A DNA stretch of 60,099 nt from assembly GCA_016235765.1 (NCBI GenBank), contig JACRIZ010000013.1, forward strand, positions 1 through 60,099, written 5' to 3'. Source of the DNA: Rhodocyclales bacterium. Lineage in GTDB: Bacteria; Pseudomonadota; Gammaproteobacteria; Burkholderiales; Rhodocyclaceae. Positions 47,840 to 56,826 of this stretch are shown in pieces. The notes under the pieces were generated by a model. It did no database searches, was not told the origin of the DNA, and saw nothing but the letters and a program-made list of their open reading frames with translations. Position numbers and translations under genes: made by a program. Numbering within the stretch: position 1 is the first letter of the stretch; every line of letters begins with the position of its first letter.

Positions 47840-49876
47840 ATGAGCCATACCGAAACCCCAACTGCCGCCGCACCGCCCGCACCGAATCGGGCCGCGGTGA
47901 TTGCCGAAGTTCGCGAGCTCTTCCTCGATCGCGTCGAGAAGGCCATCCGGACTGCGGGCGTCGATGCGCCGGTCAGCATCGCCGCGCTGCGGGCCGGCGC
48001 CGTCCAGTTGCTCGACCAGATGACCACCGAGGGCGCACGCACCGGCTTCGCGCTCGCCAATAGCCTGACCGCATCGCAGATTCGCCTGGTCGACGACAAC
48101 CAGCTCGAACTGTCGATCCGGCTCGGTGACATTTCCAAGCACCTGCGCGATGAATGCGCGGGCGCGCTCTACAAGTTCCACCAGCGCTTCGTCACGCTGA
48201 TCGATCGCCCGCTGTTGCGCGTTGCCGACGATCCGCTGTCGCCCGAAGCGATCTGTCGCTCCCTGGCCGAGATGTTCGGTTCCGCCGACACCGCGCACCA
48301 GTCGACGCTGGCCCGCCTGGCCGACATCGAAACCCACCTGGCCAACGAATTGCCGCTGATGTATGCGGAGCTGGCCGAACTGCTGTCCCGGCGCCAGATC
48401 GCGCCGGCGAAGCTGCAGGCCGCTGCTGCCGAGACGCGTGGCGCCGGCCATCGGCGCGGCGCCGACGGTGCGGACGTACCCGGCGACGCGATGGCGGCCC
48501 TGCAGCGGATCGTGCTGGCGCGCCTGCAGCCCGCCGGCGGGGTGTCCGTGGTCGCCGGCGACAGCGCGCCGCGCTTCGAGCAGATCATGGGGCAGCTCGA
48601 CCAGTGGCAGGCCCAGACACAGTCGGATCTCTTCGGCGGCTCGGCGGCGCAGGTGGCCGAGAACGCGCTGCACGCGCTCAAGACCAGCGAGGCGATGGCG
48701 CGCCTGCGGGCGCAGGATGCGGTTGCGCTCGACGTGCTGTCGGCGCTGTTCGACGCCCTGTTCGACGATCTGCGCCTGTCGCCCGCCGTGAAGGCCGCGG
48801 TGGCGCGCCTGCAGATTCCCGTCCTCAAGGCGGCGATCCTCGGCGGCGCCACTTTCTTCACCGATCCGGACCATCCGGCGCGCGCGTTGTTGGCGGCGAT
48901 GGGCCAGGCGACCATCGGCCTCGAATCCGACATCGACGCCGCGCATCCCGTCTGTGCCGAAATCCAGCGCATCGCCGCCGGTGTGCAAGGCGAGTTCCAG
49001 CGCGATACCGAAGTGTTCGACCGCTATGGCGCCCAATTGGAAAGCTTCATGGCGCATCGCCACCACGACCTCCAGGCCAGCGCGCCGGGTTTCATCGCGC
49101 TGGCCAAGGTCCAGGAGGAGCACGACATCGCCCTGCGTTCCGCCTGGCGCCTGGTGGCTTCGCGCACCTTGTCCGTAGCGCCGCGCGCGGTGGCCGATTT
49201 CCTGCGCGAGCACTGGACCAAGGTGCTGGCGACGGACTGGCTTTACGGCGGGCAGCGCAGCGAGCAGTGGCAGGCGGACGAGCGCGTCCTCGAAGACCTG
49301 CTCTGGAGCATCCAGCCGAAATCGGAAGCCGAAGACCGTCGCCGGCTCGGCCAGTTGGTGCCCGACCTGCTCGCCCGCCTCAAGGCCGGGCTCGACCGGA
49401 TCGGCATACAGGGGGAGGCGCGTGCGCCCTTCCTCGAAGCCTGTTTTGCCCTGCAGGCCGCCGCGATCCGCGGTCGCAGCATCCAGACCGCAGCGCCCAA
49501 CGGCCCGGCCGCCGACAGCGTCGACGGCGACACGCTGGTGGTGATGGAATCGAACGGCGTCACCCTCAAGTCACTGCGCTCCGCCAATCCCGATGCCCGC
49601 GCCTCGGGCGACGTGGTGCGCGACCTGGTGATCGGCGACTGGGTCGAGTTCGTCATGCCCGACGGCAGCCTGCGCTGCGGACGCCTGTGCTGGATCAGCC
49701 CGGAACTCGGCAACCCGCTGTTCATGAACTCCGCCTGGGACTGCGCCATCAGCGTCGCCCGCAGCAGCCTCGAGCGCCAGTTCGCCGCCGGCCAGGCCTC
49801 GACGGGCAGCACGCTGTCCTTCTTCGACAACGCCATCGAAAAGGCGCTGCACAAGAGCATCCCCGCCCGCCCATGA
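47840..49876 (+). CDS. DUF1631 family protein
   Basis: A 678-residue cytoplasmic protein of the DUF1631 family, widespread in beta- and gammaproteobacteria and without a proven function (database entries calling some members thymidine phosphorylase are unreliable). It is mainly helical, with no membrane segment or signal peptide; the C-terminal quarter contains a PilZ-like stretch (Val-Val-Arg-Asp-Leu-Val-Ile-Gly-Asp-Trp-Val-Glu-Phe) followed by Leu-Arg-Cys-Gly-Arg-Leu-Cys-Trp-Ile-Ser-Pro. The start at 47840 fits the family. A possible cyclic-di-GMP connection is attractive because a GGDEF-EAL gene is next to it, but the PilZ RxxxR motif is not clear. It overlaps the remnant reading frame that follows. 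Confidence 0.85.
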   Translation: MSHTETPTAAAPPAPNRAAVIAEVRELFLDRVEKAIRTAGVDAPVSIAALRAGAVQLLDQMTTEGARTGFALANSLTASQIRLVDDNQLELSIRLGDISKHLRDECAGALYKFHQRFVTLIDRPLLRVADDPLSPEAICRSLAEMFGSADTAHQSTLARLADIETHLANELPLMYAELAELLSRRQIAPAKLQAAAAETRGAGHRRGADGADVPGDAMAALQRIVLARLQPAGGVSVVAGDSAPRFEQIMGQLDQWQAQTQSDLFGGSAAQVAENALHALKTSEAMARLRAQDAVALDVLSALFDALFDDLRLSPAVKAAVARLQIPVLKAAILGGATFFTDPDHPARALLAAMGQATIGLESDIDAAHPVCAEIQRIAAGVQGEFQRDTEVFDRYGAQLESFMAHRHHDLQASAPGFIALAKVQEEHDIALRSAWRLVASRTLSVAPRAVADFLREHWTKVLATDWLYGGQRSEQWQADERVLEDLLWSIQPKSEAEDRRRLGQLVPDLLARLKAGLDRIGIQGEARAPFLEACFALQAAAIRGRSIQTAAPNGPAADSVDGDTLVVMESNGVTLKSLRSANPDARASGDVVRDLVIGDWVEFVMPDGSLRCGRLCWISPELGNPLFMNSAWDCAISVARSSLERQFAAGQASTGSTLSFFDNAIEKALHKSIPARP

Positions 49877-49947
49877 GCAACTGCTGCCACGACAAGTCAC
49901 GTGCTCTTGACGCCTTGCACTTGCGGCAAGGCAAGACGCTGCGTTAG
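49873..49947 (+). pseudogene. 24-codon remnant resembling the N-terminus of a cation-efflux transporter
   Basis: An ATG overlaps the DUF1631 stop (ATGA) and opens a frame of 24 codons, starting Met-Ser-Asn-Cys-Cys-His-Asp-Lys-Ser and including Ala-Leu-Asp-Ala-Leu and Arg-Gln-Gly-Lys-Thr-Leu-Arg, before TAG at 49945. As I recall, this closely matches the cytoplasmic N-terminus of betaproteobacterial cation transporters (Cys-Cys-His-Asp-Lys, Ala-Leu-Asp-Ala-Leu-Arg-x-Arg-Gln, then Thr-Leu-Lys and the first membrane helix). Here the frame stops exactly before the membrane part, and no transporter follows; the remaining 120 bases to 50067 hold nothing I can identify. A deletion of the transporter body is likely; a genuine tiny peptide is the alternative. 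Confidence 0.5.
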
Positions 49948-50067
49948 GCCGCCACTACCGGTATCCAAGTAATCCGAATAGCGGCTTTGGTGTATTTCTG
50001 GTCTGGCGAACATCCAGTAGCTTGCAAATCCAGGAGCTTGCACCGCTAGGATTCCCTGCCCCACGCC

Positions 50068-53000
50068 ATGCCCACAAAACGACATTCCCATGACGGCAAA
50101 CAGGTCGTTTCGGCCGCGGCCAGTCCGGCTGGGACGACACACGCGGCTGTCGCAAGTCCGGTGGCAGGCGCAAGCCATGGGCGCGCATTCACCCTCACCC
50201 GCTACTTCTCGATCCTGGCGCTGGCGCTGATGGTATTGGCGGCCGGTGCTCTGGGAATCCTGGTGCGCGATCATGACCTGCGGCAACTGGAGCAATTGGC
50301 GGAAGACCGGAACGTCGCGATGACCCAGGTCTTGCTCAACCTCCTGGCCGGCGACTTGAGAACGCTGCTGCAGAGTCCGCTCGGTCTGCCGCGCACCACC
50401 CCGCTCAGCGCCGATGAACGGGAAAGCCTGCGTGCCAGGATCGCTGTCCTGATGCACGATTCGGATATTGCCAAGGTCAAGCTCTACAATCCCCAGGGAC
50501 TCACGCTGTTTTCCACCGAAGCCGCGCAAATCGGCCAGGACATGAGCAGCAACCGCGGGATTCTCGCGTCCCGCAACGGCAAAGTGGCCAGCGAACTGAT
50601 TCATCGCGACACCTTCAGCGCCTTCGACGGTGAGATTTCCGATGTCGATCTGGTGTCCAGTTACGTGCCAGTGCTCGAGAACGGCCGGGTGATCGCGGTT
50701 TTCGAGTTGTATCAGAACGTCAATTTGCTCATGCAGCATACCGGCGAGTCTCTGCGCCGCGTCTGGTCAATCGTGGCCGCCGTGCTCGGCACGCTTTACT
50801 TGATGCTGTTACTGGTCGTGCGCCGCGCCAAGCGCATCCTGGACGCACAGGAAGGGCTGCTGGCTGCAGCGAATCGGGAGTTGGACCAGCGCGTTGCCGA
50901 ACGGACCCGCGATCTGCAACAAAGCGAGATCCGCATCCGGGACCTGCTGCAGGAACAGCAGCTCATTTTCGACAACGCCCATGTCGGCATACTGCTGTTG
51001 CGGGACCGGCGCATTCTGAAAAGCAATCAGCGCATCGCCGATATGTTCGGCTTCGCCCATCCGGCCGACTACGAGGGGGAAAGCACGGAGATATTCTACT
51101 GTTCCGCACAACAGTTCGACGCGGCGGGTCGGGACATCTACACCCAGTTGGCCGACACGCACCTCGTCAATCTCGAAGTCGAGATGTGTCGACGCGACGG
51201 CACCCGCATCTGGGTGCTGCAAACCGGACACCCGCTGGACCCGGCAGTCGCGCTCGACCAGCCTTCGATCTGGGTTTATACGGATATCACCGAGCGCAAG
51301 CGCGCGGAGGCCGAACTGAGCATTGCGGCGACTGCCTTTGATTCCCAGGAGGGCATGGTCGTCACCGATGCCCGTGGCGTGATCCTCCGCGTCAACAAGG
51401 CGTTTTCCGACACCACCGGCTATGCGGCCGAGGATGTCGTCGGCCAGACCCCGCGGATTCTCAAGTCGGATCGGCACGATCCCCAGTTCTACGCTGCGAT
51501 GTGGGAGTGCATCCACCGCACCGGCACCTGGCAGGGGGAAATCTGGGATCGCCGCAAGAACGGCGAGGTCTACCCGAAGTGGCTGACCATCTCCGCGGTC
51601 AAGGGGCGTGACGGGGCGGTGACCCACTATGTCGGCGCCCATACGGACATTACCGAGCGCAAGATGGCGGAAGGCAGGATCAATCAACTGGCATTCTTCG
51701 ACCAGCTCACCGGGCTCCCCAACCGAACCCTCCTGCTGGACCGGTTGCACCAAGCCATGATCTTTTGCGAACGGAACAAGCTGATGGGTGCCGTGCTGTT
51801 CATCGACCTTGATCATTTCAAGTCCTTGAACGACACCATGGGCCACGACCATGGCGACATGCTGCTCAAGCAAGTCGCGCAGATTCTCAGTGCGACCGTG
51901 CGCCAAGGCGATACGGTCGCCCGGCTGGGGGGGGATGAGTTCGTGATCGTCCTGGGCGGACTGGAAGGCACCCCGCTCGATGCGGCTGCCGACGTCGAAG
52001 CCGTGTGTCGAAAGCTCATTGCCGCGCTCAAGCAGGACTATCAATTGGGTGGCACCGAATACCACGGCAGCGCCAGCATCGGTGCCACCTTGTTCACCAG
52101 CAGGGCAACGACGATCGAGGACCTGCTGAAGCAGGCCGATCTGGCGATGTACCGATCCAAGGAGGCTGGCCGCAATACCTATACCTTCTTCGACTCGACC
52201 ATGGAGGCCAGGGTGCTGGCCCGGGCGCAAATCGAAACCGACCTGCGCCGGGCGTTGCAGGACCAGCAGTTCCTGCTGCATTACCAGGCCCAGGTGGATG
52301 GCACGACCGGCCGGGTCGTCGGTGCCGAAGTGCTCGTCCGCTGGCAGCACCCGACCCGGGGCATGGTCTCGCCGGCCGAATTCATTCCCACTGCGGAGGA
52401 AACCGGGCTGATCGTGCCGCTCGGCCACTGGGTACTGGAAACCGCCTGCGCCCAGCTCGCGGCATGGGCAGAGCAACCCGCCTCGGCCCGCCTGACCATC
52501 GCCGTCAATGTCAGCGCACACCAGTTTCGCCAGGCCGACTATGTCGACCGTGTGATCGCAGCGCTCGAGCAGTACAACGCCAATCCGCGGAATCTCAAGC
52601 TTGAACTCACGGAAAGCATTTTCGTGGACAACATCGAGGATACGATCGCCAAGATGGCGGCGCTCAAGACGATCGGGGTGGGCTTTTCCCTGGACGACTT
52701 CGGCACGGGCTACTCGTCGCTCGCCTACCTGAGCCGCCTGCCGCTGGATCAACTCAAGATCGACCGCTCTTTCGTGATGGACCTGGGCACCAGCGATCGC
52801 AATGCGGCGATCTGCGCGGCGACGATCAGCCTGGCCCACAACCTGGCGCTGGAAGTGGTGGCGGAAGGCGTCGAAACCGAGACGCAGCGGTATTTCCTGA
52901 CGACGGTGCACCGGTGCGACTATCTCCAGGGCTATCTGATCGGCCGGCCGCTGCCTTTGGCGGAATTCGAAGCCTATGTGCACGAGTCGGGGCTGGCGGC

Positions 53001-53082
53001 ACGGCGTCCCCGCGGGGACAAGGCGCCGCGTTTGCGTACCGTCAACGCCAACCGGCGCAACAACGCAGCGCAGCCTTCCTGA
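50068..53082 (+). CDS. Membrane PAS-GGDEF-EAL cyclic-di-GMP protein
   Basis: A 1004-residue signalling protein that may make and/or break down cyclic-di-GMP. One membrane helix (about 43-66), a periplasmic sensor loop and a second helix (about 230-252) precede a short coiled coil, two PAS domains (about 305-420 and 425-545), a GGDEF domain with intact Arg-Leu-Gly-Gly-Asp-Glu-Phe (GGDEF near 621-625), and a C-terminal EAL domain with Glu-Val-Leu in place of Glu-Ala-Leu (754-756), keeping the catalytic Glu, plus Asp-Asp-Phe-Gly-Thr-Gly-Tyr-Ser-Ser and Glu-Gly-Val-Glu-Thr. Both active sites look functional. The GGDEF codons contain a run of eight G (51927-51934). No regulatory site was identified upstream. 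Confidence 0.93.
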   Translation: MPTKRHSHDGKQVVSAAASPAGTTHAAVASPVAGASHGRAFTLTRYFSILALALMVLAAGALGILVRDHDLRQLEQLAEDRNVAMTQVLLNLLAGDLRTLLQSPLGLPRTTPLSADERESLRARIAVLMHDSDIAKVKLYNPQGLTLFSTEAAQIGQDMSSNRGILASRNGKVASELIHRDTFSAFDGEISDVDLVSSYVPVLENGRVIAVFELYQNVNLLMQHTGESLRRVWSIVAAVLGTLYLMLLLVVRRAKRILDAQEGLLAAANRELDQRVAERTRDLQQSEIRIRDLLQEQQLIFDNAHVGILLLRDRRILKSNQRIADMFGFAHPADYEGESTEIFYCSAQQFDAAGRDIYTQLADTHLVNLEVEMCRRDGTRIWVLQTGHPLDPAVALDQPSIWVYTDITERKRAEAELSIAATAFDSQEGMVVTDARGVILRVNKAFSDTTGYAAEDVVGQTPRILKSDRHDPQFYAAMWECIHRTGTWQGEIWDRRKNGEVYPKWLTISAVKGRDGAVTHYVGAHTDITERKMAEGRINQLAFFDQLTGLPNRTLLLDRLHQAMIFCERNKLMGAVLFIDLDHFKSLNDTMGHDHGDMLLKQVAQILSATVRQGDTVARLGGDEFVIVLGGLEGTPLDAAADVEAVCRKLIAALKQDYQLGGTEYHGSASIGATLFTSRATTIEDLLKQADLAMYRSKEAGRNTYTFFDSTMEARVLARAQIETDLRRALQDQQFLLHYQAQVDGTTGRVVGAEVLVRWQHPTRGMVSPAEFIPTAEETGLIVPLGHWVLETACAQLAAWAEQPASARLTIAVNVSAHQFRQADYVDRVIAALEQYNANPRNLKLELTESIFVDNIEDTIAKMAALKTIGVGFSLDDFGTGYSSLAYLSRLPLDQLKIDRSFVMDLGTSDRNAAICAATISLAHNLALEVVAEGVETETQRYFLTTVHRCDYLQGYLIGRPLPLAEFEAYVHESGLAARRPRGDKAPRLRTVNANRRNNAAQPS

Positions 53083-53091
53083 GTTCCATCC

Positions 53092-53123
53092 GCCCGTAGC
53101 CGCGGCCTGCTCGGCGCACGGGC
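53092..53123. terminator. Hairpin between convergent GGDEF-EAL and kinase genes
   Basis: GCCCGT (53092-53097) pairs with ACGGGC (53118-53123), and an inner GCCG/CGGC adds 4 bp. The 44-base gap between the two convergent stops is almost filled by it. There is no T run, so efficiency is uncertain. Confidence 0.4.
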
Positions 53124-53126
53124 GCG

Positions 53127-54782
53127 CTATGTCCTGCCGACGGCCGCCGCCGCGTGCCGCCGCGGCTCCTTCAGGATTCCCGCCAGCAGCGCGAAGAAGG
53201 TTCCGACGTCCACGGGCTTGGTGACGAAGGCCCGGATGCCGGAGCCGCGGGTATGCGTTTCGGTGACCCGGTCGGCATAACCGGAGTAGAGCACGATAGG
53301 CAGTTCTGGACGGTGTGCCAGCAGGCTGCGGGCGAGATCGAGGCCGGTCAGCTTGGGCATCGTCTGGTCGGTCACCACCAGGTCGAACTGTTCCGGGTCG
53401 GCCGCGAACAGGCTTTGCGCGGCGAGCGGATTGCGTTCCACGACGACGTCGAGGCCCCAACTGCCGAGCAGTTCGGCCATGAACTCGCCGACGGCCGGTT
53501 CATCGTCCACCAGCAGTACCCGGCCCCTGAGCTGACGCCCGGGCGAACTCGGCAGTGTCCTGGCACGGGCCGCTTCGCCGCCGGCATTGGCCGTCATGGG
53601 CGGCAGCAGCACGCGAAAGCGCGCGCCCCGGCCGGGCTCGGTGTCGACCAGGATGTGGCCCTCGTGGTCGTGCACGATGCCGTGCACGGTCGACAGTCCC
53701 ATGCCGCTGCCCTTGCCGACCTCCTTGCTGGTGAAGAAGGGTTCGAACATGTGGTCGGCGATGCCGGCGGCGATGCCGGGGCCGGTATCGCTCACCGCCA
53801 GTTCGATGTAGCTGCCGCGCACCCGCTGGTGGCATGACGCGCAGACGCTGTCGTGGGGGGCGGTCTTCCGCAGGGAAACGCGCAGGCTGCCGGCGCCTTG
53901 CATGGCATCGCGGGCGTTGATGCACAGGTTCATCAAGACCTGTTCGATCTGCACCGGGTCGAGCAATACGGTCGGCAGCCCGGCGTCCAGCTCGGTGGTG
54001 AACTCGATGCTCGACGGCAGCGTCGAGCGCATCAGTTCGACCGACTCCCGGATCACCGGTGCCAACTGGAGTGCGCGCGGCTCGCCGCGCTGGCCGCGCG
54101 AGAAGGTCAGCATCTGCTGGATCAGATCGCGGGCCTGACGGCTCGAGCGCAGCGCGCGCTCGAGATACAGCTCGAGCTTCGGCTCTGCCTGCGCGGCGAT
54201 GCGCTCCTGCGCCATGGCGATGTAGCCCATGACGGCGGTCAGGATGTTGTTGAAATCGTGCGCGATGCCCCCCGTGAGATGGCCGATGGCTTCCATCTTC
54301 TGCGCCTGGCGCAACTGCGCCTCGAGCCGGACGCGTTCGGCTTCGGCCTGCTTGCGCTCGGTGATGTCGCGCATGATCATCAGCAGGTGCGGCTCGTCGC
54401 CGTAGCGCACCGATACGCCGTGCACCTCGATATCGAAGATGGTGCCGTCCTTGCGCTGGGCCTGGGCCTCGGAACTCAAGTCATTGCCGGCGCTGGCGGC
54501 TTCGAAGAATGCCCAGCAGCGGTGCAGGCTGTCCGGGTGGACGAACTGGAAGGATTCGGCCGCCAGCAGTTCCTCGCGCGTGTAGCCGTGCAGGCGGCAG
54601 AAGGCCGGGTTGGCGTCCATGATGCGGCCGTCGGGCGTGCACAGCGCCAAGCCATCCACCGATGCGTTGAACAAGGTCTGGTAACGCTGTTCGCTCGAAC
54701 GCAGCGCCGCGTCGTCGGCCCGGCGCTCGCCGCCGGCCGGGGCGCTGCCCGGGTTCTCTTCATGCTGTGGCGTCGCGGCCAT
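53127..54782 (-). CDS. Soluble hybrid sensor kinase: PAS, HisKA, HATPase, receiver
   Basis: A 551-residue cytoplasmic kinase. A PAS domain (about 25-145) with Asp-Ala-Asn-Pro-Ala-Phe-Cys and Asp-Ile-Thr-Glu-Arg-Lys is followed by HisKA with His175 in Gly-Gly-Ile-Ala-His-Asp-Phe-Asn-Asn, HATPase N/G boxes (Asn-Leu-Cys-Ile-Asn-Ala-Arg-Asp-Ala and Gly-Ser-Gly-Met-Gly-Leu-Ser), and a C-terminal receiver (about 415-535) with Asp-Asp and Val-Val-Thr-Asp-Gln-Thr-Met-Pro. A Cys-Ala-Ser-Cys-His stretch in the HATPase region resembles a c-type haem motif but the protein is not exported. Start 54782 is preferred because GGGA lies upstream; an ATG 12 bases earlier is possible. It is downstream of an OmpR-type regulator on the same strand. 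Confidence 0.9.
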   Translation of the reverse strand: MAATPQHEENPGSAPAGGERRADDAALRSSEQRYQTLFNASVDGLALCTPDGRIMDANPAFCRLHGYTREELLAAESFQFVHPDSLHRCWAFFEAASAGNDLSSEAQAQRKDGTIFDIEVHGVSVRYGDEPHLLMIMRDITERKQAEAERVRLEAQLRQAQKMEAIGHLTGGIAHDFNNILTAVMGYIAMAQERIAAQAEPKLELYLERALRSSRQARDLIQQMLTFSRGQRGEPRALQLAPVIRESVELMRSTLPSSIEFTTELDAGLPTVLLDPVQIEQVLMNLCINARDAMQGAGSLRVSLRKTAPHDSVCASCHQRVRGSYIELAVSDTGPGIAAGIADHMFEPFFTSKEVGKGSGMGLSTVHGIVHDHEGHILVDTEPGRGARFRVLLPPMTANAGGEAARARTLPSSPGRQLRGRVLLVDDEPAVGEFMAELLGSWGLDVVVERNPLAAQSLFAADPEQFDLVVTDQTMPKLTGLDLARSLLAHRPELPIVLYSGYADRVTETHTRGSGIRAFVTKPVDVGTFFALLAGILKEPRRHAAAAVGRT

Positions 54783-54840
54783 GATGGATCCCATCAACAA
54801 GAGCGAAACAATTGAAATGCAGCTACGGCTGTCCGTGCCT

Positions 54841-55560
54841 TCAGCCGCCGCCCGGCACGAACATGTAGCCGGCGCCGCGGATGGTCTTCAGGGTGGCCGG
54901 CTTGTCCGGGTCGGCCTCGATCTTCCTGCGCAGCCGGGCGATGCGGATGTCGATGCTGCGGTCGAAGGGGTCGCAGTCGCGGTTGCGCGTGATGTTGAGG
55001 ATCTGGTCACGGGTCAGCGCCCGGTTGGGCCGCTCGGCAAAGACCTTGAGCAGGTCGAATTCCATGCTGGTCAGCGGTATCTCGTGGCCACCGGCGTCCA
55101 GCAACTGGTGCATGTCCAGGTCGAGCGTGCAGCGCCCGAAGGCAATCCGGCGGCGTGCCGATTCCTCGCCGGCGCGGGCCGTGGCCGGGCGCTGATAGCG
55201 GCGCAGGACGCTCTTGATGCGGGCGCGCAGCTCGCGGGGATCGAAGGGCTTGCTCAGATAGTCGTCGGCACCGACCTCGAGACCGACGACACGGTCCACG
55301 ACTTCCCCGGCGGCGGTAATCATGATGATCGGCAGGTCGAGGCGCTCGCGGATGTAGCGCGCCAACGTCAGGCCGTCTTCGCCCGGCATGTTGACATCGA
55401 GCAGCACCACATCCGGCGACTCTTTCGCCAACAGTGCGCGCATGGCGACTCCGCCTTCCGCGGTCAGCACCTCGTAGCCATGCGAGCCAAGATACTCGGC
55501 CAGCATTTCGCGGATTTCCGCTTCGTCGTCGACAACCAGCACGCGCTGCTTGCTTTCCAT
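54841..55560 (-). CDS. OmpR/PhoB-type response regulator
   Basis: A 239-residue regulator with receiver (1-120; Asp11, phosphorylated Asp55 in Leu-Leu-Asp-Val-Asn-Met-Pro-Gly) and winged-helix DNA-binding domain (about 135-235; Arg-Ser-Ile-Asp-Ile-Arg-Ile-Ala-Arg-Leu-Arg-Arg-Lys-Ile). The C-terminus Ile-Arg-Gly-Ala-Gly-Tyr-Met-Phe is typical. The ribosome site is gggggaag before 55560. It precedes the hybrid kinase gene by 58 bases, and the two likely form a phosphorelay. Target genes are unknown; the plus-strand genes at 55728-56752 across a 167-base gap are candidates. Confidence 0.93.
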   Translation of the reverse strand: MESKQRVLVVDDEAEIREMLAEYLGSHGYEVLTAEGGVAMRALLAKESPDVVLLDVNMPGEDGLTLARYIRERLDLPIIMITAAGEVVDRVVGLEVGADDYLSKPFDPRELRARIKSVLRRYQRPATARAGEESARRRIAFGRCTLDLDMHQLLDAGGHEIPLTSMEFDLLKVFAERPNRALTRDQILNITRNRDCDPFDRSIDIRIARLRRKIEADPDKPATLKTIRGAGYMFVPGGG

Positions 55561-55727
55561 GCTTCCCCCCCGGGAGATGGACTGGCCGAGTTTCAATATT
55601 AGCAAGGCGTCGATACAAACCAATAACGAAAAACCCGCAAGGCGAAGTCGGGGCGATACATGCCGAACCTAGAGTTCGATCCAGGACCGCCCCGGTTCGA
55701 ATGCAAGCCCAACAGGAGACCAATGAC

Positions 55728-55961
55728 ATGACAAGAAACCACGCCAACGTGATGGTGGATTTGCGCCAGGTGCCGACCGGAAACGGTCGGAGCGAGCTGG
55801 AATGCGAACTCGGCGGCCTTGCCGGCGTAAGCCAGGCGCGGATCAGCGCGCGGGCCGGCCGCCTGGTGCTGGTCGATTACGACCCGAAGGCGATCAGTTC
55901 GCGGCAGATTCTCGGCGCCGTCGTGCGCCGTGGCTACGATGCGCGCCTGGTCGGCATGTGA
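55728..55961 (+). CDS. Small HMA-like protein lacking the metal motif
   Basis: A 77-residue protein with the beta-alpha-beta-beta-alpha-beta order of heavy-metal-associated domains: Val-Met-Val-Asp-Leu-Arg-Gln-Val, a helix with Glu-Leu-Glu-Cys-Glu-Leu, Val-Ser-Gln-Ala-Arg-Ile-Ser, Arg-Leu-Val-Leu-Val-Asp-Tyr-Asp-Pro, and a final helix with Ile-Leu-Gly-Ala-Val-Val-Arg-Arg-Gly-Tyr-Asp-Ala. The usual Met-x-Cys-x-x-Cys loop is replaced by Pro-Thr-Gly-Asn-Gly-Arg, so it should not bind copper in the normal way. GGAG lies 9 bases upstream of the ATG. It is 32 bases before the NnrU-like gene on the same strand, so likely an operon. Confidence 0.7.
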   Translation: MTRNHANVMVDLRQVPTGNGRSELECELGGLAGVSQARISARAGRLVLVDYDPKAISSRQILGAVVRRGYDARLVGM

Positions 55962-55993
55962 GCCGACAACCATCCTCCAAGGAGGTATTCATC

Positions 55994-56752
55994 ATGAAAC
56001 GAATCGCAATCTTCGCTTACGGGATCATCAACTACGTCGTCTTCCTGGCGACATTCCTGTATTCCATCGGCTTCGTCGGCAACCTGCTGGTGCCGAAGTC
56101 GATCGACTCGCCGCCGGAGGGACCGCTGGGTCCCGCGTTGCTGATCGATGCCGCGCTGCTCGGCGTCTTCGCCGTGCAACACAGCGTCATGGCCCGCGCC
56201 GGCTTCAAGCGCTGGTGGACGCGGATCATTCCCAAGGCAGCCGAACGCTCCACCTACGTGTTGTTTTCGAACCTGGCGCTGATCCTGGTGTTCGCGCTGT
56301 GGCAGCCGCTCGGCGGCGTGATCTGGACAGTGGCGAATCCGGTTGGCCAGGTTGTGCTCTGGGCACTCTGCGCGCTGGGCTGGACCCTCATCCTGGTGGC
56401 GAGCTTCATGATCAACCACTTCGACCTGTTCGGCCTGCGCCAGGTGTGGCTCAACCTGCACGGCAAGGAGTGCGGCGGCCTCGCCTTCGTCACCCCGGGG
56501 CCGTATCGGGTCATCCGTCATCCGATCTACCTTGGCTTCATCGTCGCCTTCTGGGCCACCCCGACCATGACCGCCGCGCATCTGTTCTTCGCGCTGCTTA
56601 CCACGGCCTACATTCTGATCGCGGTCAGATTCGAGGAACGCGACCTGGTGACCGCGCATGGTGCCCGCTATCGCGAGTACCGCAAGCTGGTACCGATGCT
56701 GGTGCCGCGCTTCGGCAATCACCGGTCGTCCATTGACGCCGGCCTGCAGTAG
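55994..56752 (+). CDS. NnrU/MddA-like membrane protein (isoprenylcysteine methyltransferase superfamily)
   Basis: A 252-residue membrane protein with six predicted helices (about 5-28, 48-68, 88-108, 118-142, 182-202 and a shorter one). The C-terminal half keeps the methyltransferase-fold motif Val-Thr-Pro-Gly-Pro-Tyr-Arg-Val-Ile-Arg-His-Pro-Ile-Tyr-Leu-Gly (about 170-185) and Arg-Phe-Glu-Glu-Arg-Asp-Leu near 214. Family members include methanethiol S-methyltransferase MddA, which makes dimethylsulfide, and NnrU proteins found with denitrification genes. No denitrification gene is near, and MddA cannot be asserted from the sequence alone. Ribosome site aaggagg lies 8 bases before the ATG. Confidence 0.8.
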   Translation: MKRIAIFAYGIINYVVFLATFLYSIGFVGNLLVPKSIDSPPEGPLGPALLIDAALLGVFAVQHSVMARAGFKRWWTRIIPKAAERSTYVLFSNLALILVFALWQPLGGVIWTVANPVGQVVLWALCALGWTLILVASFMINHFDLFGLRQVWLNLHGKECGGLAFVTPGPYRVIRHPIYLGFIVAFWATPTMTAAHLFFALLTTAYILIAVRFEERDLVTAHGARYREYRKLVPMLVPRFGNHRSSIDAGLQ

Positions 56753-56826
56753 CCCGGCAGGATTGGGGGGAGTGCGGTTCGCGCCGCGCTCCTGTAGGAT
56801 TGGCATCCGGGACCAACTCTATCCGG

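Noticed and set aside
47840-49876. DUF1631 protein as thymidine phosphorylase
   Set aside because: That label appears in databases for this family, but no phosphorylase motif is visible and the fold looks unrelated.
53820-53850. Cys-Ala-Ser-Cys-His in the hybrid kinase as a c-type haem site
   Set aside because: The kinase has no signal peptide and is cytoplasmic, where c-type haem attachment does not occur; the motif may instead be redox-active or incidental.
55694-55704. GGTTCGAATGC resembling a tRNA T-loop
   Set aside because: No acceptor, D or anticodon stem can be folded around it, and no partial tRNA copy is present.
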